DNA from: Acidobacteriota bacterium
GTDB lineage: Bacteria; Acidobacteriota; Terriglobia; Bryobacterales; UBA6623
DNA: 39,000 nt
Reading direction: 5' to 3'
Assembly (NCBI GenBank): GCA_016125275.1
Contig: WGMB01000020.1
Coordinates: 1 to 39,000 of the forward strand
In this document: piece by piece, positions 15,689 through 22,644 of the stretch
Numbering within the stretch: the first letter of the stretch is position 1
How the letters are laid out: each line of letters opens with the position of its first letter
Notes under the pieces: model-generated
What the model was told of the DNA's origin: nothing
Database searches by the model: none
Seen by the model: the letters and a program-made list of their open reading frames with translations, nothing else
Program-made: the position numbers and the translations under genes

Positions 15689-17356
15689 CTAGGGAAGGTA
15701 AAGAATCCCCTTGGCCAAGGCAATCAGGCCAACAACGACGGCGAAGGACCACGCCAAGCCCTGCAGATCCACCCGAAAACGCCTCCAGAAGCGGCCGAGG
15801 CCTTGGGATAATTGCAGGTCGAACAGGTGCACCCAAAGTAGATCGTGGCCTTCCTCGGCCATCGGCTCCTCGCGACCGGTGGCCTTGTTGAGCCGCATTG
15901 GCTGGTTGAGCTTGGCGTAGAAGGGATCTGTGCGGCTGGTCGGCTCGGGCGGCGTCAGCAGGCTGACCAACCAGACCGTCGCAAACCCGACCACCAGAGC
16001 GATGCCGAAGTTCGCGGGCTCCCATTGCAACAGCACGCCGAAGTCGCTCCAAGTCAGGTAGAAGAACAGCAAGCTCGAAACGATCAAGCTGGCGAGGGCG
16101 CCGTAACGGTTGGCCCGCTTCCAAGAGAAAGCTGCAAACAGGCTCACGCCCATGAAGGCGGCGATCGTTTCGGTGAACAGGAAAGCCTGCAGCACATTGC
16201 CCACGTAGAGGCCGAAGATCACGCCGAGCAGGGTCATCGTCAGCCCGGCCATCCGTCCGGTCCAGAGGTAGTGAGCGTCGCTCTGGTCCTTGACCAGGAA
16301 CCGGCGGTAGAAATTCTGGGTGAACAGCGCGCCGCCGTCGACCGTAAAAGCCGAACCGGTGGACATATTGGCGGCCAGCACGCTGGCCACCATCAGGCCG
16401 ACCAACCCCGGGAACAGCAACTCGCGCGTGGCGTACCCGAAGGCCTCCTCCGGGTCCGCCAGGGCCGCGGCGTTCTCCTGCGCCAGCATCACGGCCACGA
16501 TCACGCCCACCAGAGCCCAGCCGATCGTACAGAAGCGCTTGACGAAGTTGCCGGCCGCCATGCCCATGCGGCAGGAGTACTCGTCGTGTCCGGTGCCGAC
16601 ACTGGCCAGGATGTGCGGTTGCGCAACGATGCCGATCAGGCCGTTGATCGTGAGCATCAGGATGGTGAAGGCGCCCACGTCTCCCGGCGTGACCATCGAA
16701 AGCATGTCGGAGGAGAGCGTCTCGCGAATGCCGGTGAAGCCGCCCACGCGAGCCAGCCCCAACGGGATCAACAGAAACGAGAGCGCCAGGATGAAGAAGC
16801 TCTGCACGAAGTCGGTATAGGCCGCCGAAACCAAGCCGCCGACGAAGGAGTAGACCAGGAAGCTGGCTGTCATCACCAGCACCACGGTGTTGGGTTCCAC
16901 CGCGCCTCCGGCGGCGGCGCTCACCAGCTTGCCGGCGCCCTTGAGCATCGCCCCCATATTGAAAATGAAGAAGGAGATCGCAAAAACCGCGTACACGGCT
17001 CCCATCCAGGGCCCGTAGCGGTCCTCGTAAACTTCACCGGTGGTGGTGCGCTGAAACCGCCGGAACAGCGGCGCCAGGGTCCAGTAGAACGGAGTGATGA
17101 ACAGGTTCTTCCACTGGTACCAGATGCCCGCGTAGCCGGACTGGTAGACCTTCCCGGCGAGCGAGACGGGCATTTCGGCGTGCGTTCCCACACCGAAGGC
17201 CTGGCCGATCACCAACCAGACGCTGAAACCCCGGTCGCCCAGGAAGTAGTCGTCGGTCTTCTTGACCTTGCGGCCGGCCCAGAGGCCGACGGCGATGATG
17301 CCGACGAAATAGAGGGCGATGACGGCCCAGTCAATGGGGTGAAGGACAAAGCCCAT
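15689..17356 (-). CDS. Sodium:solute symporter (SSS family)
   Basis: A 555-residue inner-membrane protein with about 13 hydrophobic segments. It has the family's N-terminal pattern: WAGRKVKKTDDYFLGDRGFSVW, GTHAEMPVSLAGKVYQSG, and the TM helix around SFVGGLVSAAYTDFVQSF, a conserved SSS segment. The C-terminus is extended by two helices. It should import a solute with Na+; the substrate cannot be read from sequence. ATG 17356 gives the typical start before TM1. Its 3' end meets the methyltransferase gene tail to tail. Confidence 0.88.
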   Translation of the reverse strand: MGFVLHPIDWAVIALYFVGIIAVGLWAGRKVKKTDDYFLGDRGFSVWLVIGQAFGVGTHAEMPVSLAGKVYQSGYAGIWYQWKNLFITPFYWTLAPLFRRFQRTTTGEVYEDRYGPWMGAVYAVFAISFFIFNMGAMLKGAGKLVSAAAGGAVEPNTVVLVMTASFLVYSFVGGLVSAAYTDFVQSFFILALSFLLIPLGLARVGGFTGIRETLSSDMLSMVTPGDVGAFTILMLTINGLIGIVAQPHILASVGTGHDEYSCRMGMAAGNFVKRFCTIGWALVGVIVAVMLAQENAAALADPEEAFGYATRELLFPGLVGLMVASVLAANMSTGSAFTVDGGALFTQNFYRRFLVKDQSDAHYLWTGRMAGLTMTLLGVIFGLYVGNVLQAFLFTETIAAFMGVSLFAAFSWKRANRYGALASLIVSSLLFFYLTWSDFGVLLQWEPANFGIALVVGFATVWLVSLLTPPEPTSRTDPFYAKLNQPMRLNKATGREEPMAEEGHDLLWVHLFDLQLSQGLGRFWRRFRVDLQGLAWSFAVVVGLIALAKGILYLP

Positions 17357-17416
17357 GGCGGGCCATTATCCCAGATCAGGCCCGTCAAGCGGATGCCGCG
17401 CCGGCTGGAGGAATCG

Positions 17417-17920
17417 TCATGCGGCCGGGGCCAGCGCCGCGGCGGCTTTGCGTCGAGCCCGCATGGTCCGGACGCGAACGGCCACCGGCGAGAGATGATA
17501 CTTCTCGGCCACCTCTTTGCTCGAGTAACCCTTCACGTAGCGGTCCACCAGCAGCGCCCGCTCGGTCCGGTTACAGGCCTTGAGGGCCTTACTAGCCTCG
17601 ACCGAGGCGGCGTTGACCCGCGACTTGCTGACCAGATCCAAAGGGAGCTCAGCGGTTTCGCGAGTTCTGCGCAGCCGATTGCGGAAAACGTTGAGGGCGA
17701 TGGTGTTGACCCACTGCACCACTCGATCCGGATCGCGCAACGCGTCGCGACGCTCCCAGCCGCGGGTCCACGCCGCTTGGGCGATCTCTTCGGCTCGCAG
17801 CGGTTCAATCCCGCGCGAAAGGAGAAATCGCCGGGTGGATTCGAAGCCGCGGCGGTAAGCTGTCGCGTAGTCGGCTCCGGAGAGGGAAAGAGTGTGTTCG
17901 TCGTCTGTCGTCTTGTTCAC
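17417..17920 (-). CDS. Sigma-70 family (ECF-like) RNA polymerase sigma factor
   Basis: A 167-residue two-domain sigma factor. Region 2-like helices carry RAEEIAQAAWTRGWERRDALRDPDRVVQWVNTIALNVFRN, and region 4 is CNRTERALLVDRYVKGYSSKEVAEKYHLSPVAVRVRTMRARRK. The frame stays open far upstream, but that extension is antisense to other genes. GTG 17920 (VNKTTDDEH) is the best start, with no strong Shine-Dalgarno. No anti-sigma gene is adjacent. It lies 60 bp after the symporter start on the same strand, and the Cys-rich membrane protein gene lies 47 bp upstream of it. Those two may share a transcript. Confidence 0.8.
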   Translation of the reverse strand: MNKTTDDEHTLSLSGADYATAYRRGFESTRRFLLSRGIEPLRAEEIAQAAWTRGWERRDALRDPDRVVQWVNTIALNVFRNRLRRTRETAELPLDLVSKSRVNAASVEASKALKACNRTERALLVDRYVKGYSSKEVAEKYHLSPVAVRVRTMRARRKAAAALAPAA

Positions 17921-17967
17921 TACTAGAACTGTAGTTGAACGAATTGTGAACCAAAAGTAAGTAACGG

Positions 17968-18327
17968 TTACAGGCTCCAGTATCCTGTCGCCACGCCGAC
18001 GACGGCTCCGGCCAGAATCGACGCCGAAGGCGAGGCGGCGAACGCCGCCAGCGCCCTCAGCCATCCCATCGGGCCGGGCCGCCACACGACCGCCCCTTGC
18101 ACCAACAGAGTGAAGGCCAGCGAGGCCCCTGCCGCCGGTGCGTTGACGCACCAAGGACAATGCGGAGGTCCTGCGTTGTGTATGTTGCAGTGCGCCGCGC
18201 CGCCGGCCCAACTGAAGGTGCAGCCGCACTGGAAGACCAAATCGCACCAGTTGATGAAGAAGACGCCGGTGAACGCCGCGGCGGCGAGGAAGACGCCGAG
18301 CTTGAGCAGCAGCCGTGTCCTGTTCAT
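17968..18327 (-). CDS. Small membrane protein with Cys/His-rich loop, unknown family
   Basis: A 119-residue protein with hydrophobic segments at about 8-26, 67-83 and 100-116. Between the first two lies an unusually rich set of potential ligands: Cys28, Cys34, Cys36, His46, Cys47, His50, His56, Cys57 and Cys60, including HCNIH and HCPWC. This could bind metal or form redox-active disulfides, probably on the outer face. I do not recognise the family. The gene is upstream of the sigma-like gene on the same strand and divergent from the SDR gene. Confidence 0.75.
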   Translation of the reverse strand: MNRTRLLLKLGVFLAAAAFTGVFFINWCDLVFQCGCTFSWAGGAAHCNIHNAGPPHCPWCVNAPAAGASLAFTLLVQGAVVWRPGPMGWLRALAAFAASPSASILAGAVVGVATGYWSL

Positions 18328-18364
18328 CCCTTGCGCCCAGCGGGCCCTGGGCGGCCCCGGTTGA

Positions 18365-18370
18365 TATAAT
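18365..18370 (+). promoter_or_regulatory. -10 element TATAAT before the SDR gene
   Basis: An exact TATAAT stands 23 bases before the ATG at 18393 in an otherwise GC-rich divergent gap. No TTGACA-like -35 is visible at the usual spacing (region GC-rich), so it is a lone -10 candidate. Confidence 0.4.
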
Positions 18371-18392
18371 CGCAGACTTCCTTCGAAATCCT

Positions 18393-19148
18393 ATGTCTAC
18401 TCCCTTTCGACTCGATCGGCGCCGGATTCTTGTGACCGGAGGCGCCAGCGGAATCGGCGAAGCGACCGTGCGCGTGCTGGCTGCAGCCGGCGCCGAGGTC
18501 GTCATCGCCGACCTCAATCTCGAGGCGGCGCAACGGCTTGCCGACGAGATCGGCGGCGGCGCGATGCCCTTGCAGCTCGACGTGGCGGACCCCGAGTCCG
18601 TGCGGAGCGCCTTTGCCACGCTCGATCGTCTGGACGGCCTGGTCAACAACGCCGGAATCGGCCATGTCGGCTCGATCGAGGAATGCGAGCTCGAAGACTG
18701 GAACCGCCTAATGCGGGTGAACGTCGACGGCGTCTTCCTGGTGACCAAAGCGGCCTTGCCGCTACTGCTCAGCGCCGAGCGCGGCGCCGTGGTCAATATC
18801 GGGTCGGTCGCCGGCTTGGTCGGCATCAAGCGACGCTTCGCCTACTGCGCGACCAAGGGCGCGGTCGTCATGATCTCACGTCAGTTGGCGGCGGAGTACG
18901 CCGGGAAGATGCGCGTCAACTGCATCTGCCCCGGGACGGTCGACACGCCGTTCGTCGAGGCGTACCTCGAGAAGTACCACAAGCACGAGAAACAGGAAGT
19001 GCGGCAACAGCTCAACGCCCGGCAGCCGGTGGGCCGCTTGGGTCGCCCCGAGGAGATCGCCTACATGGCGCTGTACCTACTGTCCGACGAGGCGGCTTTC
19101 GTGCACGGTTCCGTACAGACGATCGACGGCGGCTGGACGGCGATCTAA
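18393..19148 (+). CDS. SDR family NAD(P)-dependent oxidoreductase
   Basis: A 251-residue classical short-chain dehydrogenase. The cofactor motif TGGASGIG (15-22), NNAG (85-88), the catalytic Ser138 and YCATK (Tyr151, Lys155) are all present, and the C-terminus GGWTAI is typical. Asp40 at the end of beta-2 (VVIADLN) suggests NAD rather than NADP. The start is ATG 18393; upstream in-frame codons would only add antisense text of the neighbouring gene. The substrate is unknown. A hairpin follows the stop. Confidence 0.92.
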   Translation: MSTPFRLDRRRILVTGGASGIGEATVRVLAAAGAEVVIADLNLEAAQRLADEIGGGAMPLQLDVADPESVRSAFATLDRLDGLVNNAGIGHVGSIEECELEDWNRLMRVNVDGVFLVTKAALPLLLSAERGAVVNIGSVAGLVGIKRRFAYCATKGAVVMISRQLAAEYAGKMRVNCICPGTVDTPFVEAYLEKYHKHEKQEVRQQLNARQPVGRLGRPEEIAYMALYLLSDEAAFVHGSVQTIDGGWTAI

Positions 19149-19153
19149 ACGGC

Positions 19154-19173
19154 GGGGCCGGACCGCCGGCCCC
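19154..19173 (+). terminator. Hairpin after the SDR gene
   Basis: GGGGCCGG (19154-19161) and CCGGCCCC (19166-19173) form a perfect 8-bp stem with a 4-base loop, six bases after the SDR stop. A moderately T-rich stretch follows (attctcttt within 19180-19196). It is a good candidate for transcription termination. Confidence 0.55.
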
Positions 19174-19303
19174 AGACTGAATTTACATTCTCTTTAACTG
19201 CCCAATCCGCCCGAAGGGCCCTCCTCAACGTAAGCTGAGATCCTGAATTCCCGAGACGTGCTCTCGGAATCCAGCGTTCGTTTGTTATTTGGAGGGTGAC
19301 CCG

Positions 19304-20725
19304 ATGGCCCGCTTCTGGATTGTAATTGCCTTGTTTTGTGGCATGTGGGCCTGCGGTGGAACGCCGAAGCCGCCGCGAAATGTGCTGCTGATCTCGCTCG
19401 ACACGTTGCGCGGCGACCGCCTTGGCAGCTACGGCTATCCCCGCAAGGACATCAGTCCGGCTCTGGACCAGTTGGCGCGGGAAGGCTTCCGCTTCGAGCA
19501 GGCCATCAGCCACTCGCCTTGGACGACGCCGTCGCACATGTCTCTGCTGACGTCGACGTATCCGTCCACCCATCGAGTGACCCAGAGTTGGACTCTGTTG
19601 GCTCGTCGCTTCGAAGGCGAGACGCTACAGTATCGCGGGCTCCCCGAAAGCGCCGTGACACTGGCGGAAGCGCTCCATGACAACGGCTTCGAGACTCTCG
19701 CGCTAACCGGGGGCGGCACGATGCTGGGCGACCTGGGCTTCAATCAAGGCTTCGAGTCCTACCTGGAAGCCCCGGACAGCCTCGACCGGCGAAAGCGCCT
19801 GACGATCTGGCTCGAGCAGCCACGGGATAGGCCCTTCTTCCTCTTCCTGCACACCTTTGAGATCCATGCGCCTTACCAGCGTCCACGCTATGTCGAGTCC
19901 CTGCTGGACAGCGACCAGCACACGAGGCTTCAGCAACTTCTGGAGACTGCGCCGGACATCGATGCCGTTCTGCCGGACTTCTTGGGCGAGGAGGGCTTGT
20001 TCATCCCCGAGATCACCTCGGCCCTCTATGACGGAGGCGTTCGTTACGCCGACGACGCCCTGGGCTGGCTTTTCGCAGAGCTCGAGCGGACCGGACTGAC
20101 GGACGAGACCCTGATCGTCGTCACGAGCGACCACGGCGAGGAGTTCGCGGAGCGCAAGCCGGATCGCTACTACGGTTCCCATTGCGAGACGGTCTACGAC
20201 GAGCTGATTCGGGTCCCTTTGCTGATTCGCTCGCCGGACCGCGTGGATGACGCCGATCGCGCCATCGAAGCGCAGGTCGAGCTCATCGACGTCGCACCGA
20301 CCATCCTGGACCTGCTCGGCGTACCGCAGCCGGCGACCTGGCAAGGCCACAGCCTCGAGCCGCTGATGAGCGGAGCGCAGCCGGACGGCGAGTCCTGGGC
20401 GTTGAGCGAGGCGACCTGTTACGGGCCGGAGATCAAGTCGCTCCGCAGCAATCGCTACAAGTACATTGCCGCCTTTGAGGCCGACGATTTGGATCGTAGC
20501 GGGCTGGACCATCCCTTGCTCTGGGAAGAGCTGTACGACCTGAAGGCCGACCCCGGCGAACGGCGCGATCTGGAGGAATCCAACCCGGCGTTGCTCGTCC
20601 AGGCCCGGGAGATGCTGCTCGATCGCTTGCGGGTCGCCCAGTCCCTGGCGGCGCCGGAATCGCCCTCGACGCCGGTGACTCCCCAGACCATGGATCGCCT
20701 GCGCTCCTTGGGATATATCCAGTAG
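19304..20725 (+). CDS. Sulfatase-fold lipoprotein with Thr at the nucleophile site
   Basis: A 473-residue alkaline-phosphatase-superfamily (sulfatase-like) protein. The N-terminus is a lipoprotein signal with lipobox MWAC (Cys17). Metal and active-site segments are visible: LISLDTLRGDRLG (Asp33), SPWTTPSHMSLLTS (70-84), FLHTFEIHAPY (His183, His188) and VTSDHGEEFAE (Asp276, His277). Where sulfatases have C/S-x-P-S-R, this protein has T74-T75-P-S-H78. It cannot therefore be matured to formylglycine, and a phosphodiesterase or transferase chemistry is more likely. ATG 19304 is chosen over TTG 19289 because a strong GGAGGG lies between them. Confidence 0.85.
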   Translation: MARFWIVIALFCGMWACGGTPKPPRNVLLISLDTLRGDRLGSYGYPRKDISPALDQLAREGFRFEQAISHSPWTTPSHMSLLTSTYPSTHRVTQSWTLLARRFEGETLQYRGLPESAVTLAEALHDNGFETLALTGGGTMLGDLGFNQGFESYLEAPDSLDRRKRLTIWLEQPRDRPFFLFLHTFEIHAPYQRPRYVESLLDSDQHTRLQQLLETAPDIDAVLPDFLGEEGLFIPEITSALYDGGVRYADDALGWLFAELERTGLTDETLIVVTSDHGEEFAERKPDRYYGSHCETVYDELIRVPLLIRSPDRVDDADRAIEAQVELIDVAPTILDLLGVPQPATWQGHSLEPLMSGAQPDGESWALSEATCYGPEIKSLRSNRYKYIAAFEADDLDRSGLDHPLLWEELYDLKADPGERRDLEESNPALLVQAREMLLDRLRVAQSLAAPESPSTPVTPQTMDRLRSLGYIQ

Positions 20726-20752
20726 CCGGCCCGCCTTCGGGACCGCAAGCGT

Positions 20753-21739
20753 CTACTGATGCTTGAGCTTGATGTCCGCCACCAGCCGGGCGTCAGGGGA
20801 GGCGTCCTTGTCGACGATGTAGACGGCCTTCTTCCACTCCGGCTCCTGCTGGTCGTCTTCGACCTTCTCGAAGACCAGGTCGCGTGAATGGGCCGTCTGC
20901 CGTAGCCCCGCGATCATCACGTCATCCACGTCATGACGTTCGGCGCTGGCCAACATCACCTTACCTCCCGTCGCAGGCTCGGCGGCGGGGGCCGGCGTCT
21001 GCGGGGAAGTCGACGGGCGCGAGCTGCGGCGCAAATCGTAAATCATCCGCTCCAGGTCGGGCTGCGGTTTGCGCGACAGCAGGATGAACAGTTGCTCCTC
21101 GCCGACCTGCTGATCGAAGGCGAACCACGCCTTGGGATTGTTGGGGACGACGTAGGTCGTCTCCGGCTCAACGCGGTTGTCCCCGCCGGCGATCTCCGCC
21201 GAGGGGAACAGCACCTTCCAGCGGCCGCTGGACCCTTTCAACACCAGGTAGAGATAGGCGTGGTCGCTGGCCTGAAAGTGCAACTTGATCCGCTCGCCCG
21301 AACGAAACACCGTGTCGGCGTCCACCTCACGTATCGAATCGCCGGCTTGCTTGACCAAGCTGTAGCGCAGGCCCAAGGGTTCGAGCGCCGGCGGCGTGGT
21401 GGAAGAAACCAGCGTGACCGAGGCCCCGCCGACGGGTTCTAGGGGGACGGAGCTCTTCTTCTCGCCGGCCGCTTCCGCCGGTTTCTCCGGGGTGGCCTTG
21501 CGCGGCTCGCTCTTTGCGGTCTCGACCGGCTGCGGCGGCTTCTTGACCGGCGCGACCGGCGTTGGCTTCTTCGCTTCGGCCCGAACCTCCGGCTCGGCGG
21601 CCGGCTTGCCGAACCGGCTCGAAGCCTTGCGGAACATGTCCCGGGCGCTGCCGGCCGCCGGCTGGCCCCAGACTCCGACCGTCCCCAGCGTCAAACAGCT
21701 CAGCACGAGGCAAGACGTCGAGATCCGGCGCACAACCAT
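20753..21739 (-). CDS. DUF4384 domain protein, exported
   Basis: A 328-residue protein with a signal peptide (about residues 1-26), a low-complexity Pro/Lys/Ala/Glu linker (about 30-105) and a DUF4384 domain (about 115-225). The domain is recognisable by LRYSLVKQAGDSIREVDADTVF, KLHFQASDHAYLYLVLKG, VLFPSAE, and EEQLFILLSR. The domain is common in Acidobacteriota and in kinase- or secretion-linked proteins; its function is unknown. It lies 50 bp after the hypothetical gene at 21790 on the same strand, so it may close the T6SS-side operon. Confidence 0.8.
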   Translation of the reverse strand: MVVRRISTSCLVLSCLTLGTVGVWGQPAAGSARDMFRKASSRFGKPAAEPEVRAEAKKPTPVAPVKKPPQPVETAKSEPRKATPEKPAEAAGEKKSSVPLEPVGGASVTLVSSTTPPALEPLGLRYSLVKQAGDSIREVDADTVFRSGERIKLHFQASDHAYLYLVLKGSSGRWKVLFPSAEIAGGDNRVEPETTYVVPNNPKAWFAFDQQVGEEQLFILLSRKPQPDLERMIYDLRRSSRPSTSPQTPAPAAEPATGGKVMLASAERHDVDDVMIAGLRQTAHSRDLVFEKVEDDQQEPEWKKAVYIVDKDASPDARLVADIKLKHQ

Positions 21740-21789
21740 GGGCTCATTCTATACCGGCACGGTAAATCCCGAGACGCCGATTTCCGAAT

Positions 21790-22563
21790 TCACTCGAAGA
21801 GCGCTTGCAGCCGTGTGACGAAGGGATTCTCGTACTCTTCGATGGCCGCCGCATCGATCAGCTCATGGAAGGCCGACACGCCCGAGAACCGCGTCGCCTT
21901 CAGCAGCAGCTCGTCCGGGGGCAGGGCGGCCCGCAGGTTGGATTCGATCGTTACCAGCGGCAGCTTGCCCATCGTGCGATTGGTCTCGATGACGACCTTG
22001 AAGCCCAGCGACTCCAAGATGCGCACCAGCCCGGGGCTCCGCGCCAGCACCATGTCCATCGCCAGGGCGTTCACCACGAACTCCCGCGTCGGACCGGGCC
22101 ACAGATCCTGTTTCTCGCGCAGCGCCTGGGAGATCTGCGGCAGCGTGTACTCGGACTTGTAGGTGAAGTACCACTTGTTGGGCGAGGTGACCTGCACGGT
22201 CTTCGACGCCTCCGCCTCGCCGACGACGTAGGGGTACTGCCAGGGGGACAGCACCATGCCTCCGGCGGCCGAGGCGACGTCTTGCTTCGCCATCTCGCTC
22301 ATCAGGCCGTACGGCGTGGAGCGCACCTCGTTGAACCGCGTTTCCAGCTCGGAGAACGCCTCGTCGGCCGCTTTCACCGTCTCCCGCGGGCTGATGTACT
22401 GCCCGAAAACCCGCTTGGCCGCCAGCAACGGCCACAGGGTCGCCAGGGTCTCCGTCAACTCCTTCTCAAGGAACTGGGAGATGACTTCGGTGCGTTCGCG
22501 CAGCTCGAACAGCTCATCGAACGTCATTGAGGGCTCGGACTTGGCGGCCTTTTTCTTCGACAT
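21790..22563 (-). CDS. Hypothetical protein between kinase and DUF4384 genes
   Basis: A 257-residue soluble protein with no signal peptide and no cysteine. The N-terminal 80 residues are helical and charged; the rest alternates helices and strands (e.g. NKWYFTYKSEYTLPQISQALREK). Segments such as FGQYISPRETVKAADEAF and GPTREFVVNALAMDMVL look conserved in style, but I cannot place them in a family. It begins 81 bp after the kinase stop and ends 50 bp before the DUF4384 gene. Its place suggests a T6SS accessory role, but nothing in the sequence proves it. Confidence 0.7.
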   Translation of the reverse strand: MSKKKAAKSEPSMTFDELFELRERTEVISQFLEKELTETLATLWPLLAAKRVFGQYISPRETVKAADEAFSELETRFNEVRSTPYGLMSEMAKQDVASAAGGMVLSPWQYPYVVGEAEASKTVQVTSPNKWYFTYKSEYTLPQISQALREKQDLWPGPTREFVVNALAMDMVLARSPGLVRILESLGFKVVIETNRTMGKLPLVTIESNLRAALPPDELLLKATRFSGVSAFHELIDAAAIEEYENPFVTRLQALFE

Positions 22564-22644
22564 GAATCAGCTTTCCCGGAACAACGAAGACAGCATAGCC
22601 CGTTTTGGCCGCCATCCACAGCGCCGAGCCGTCGAAAGCCCGCT

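Noticed and set aside
15845..17926. 693-codon plus-strand frame opposite the symporter
   Set aside because: His/Gln/Arg-rich antisense text; the minus strand encodes a clear SSS transporter.
17921..18829. Open-frame extension of the sigma-like gene upstream of GTG 17920
   Set aside because: It would run antisense through the SDR gene and alongside the Cys-rich protein gene; the text shows no sigma-factor features.
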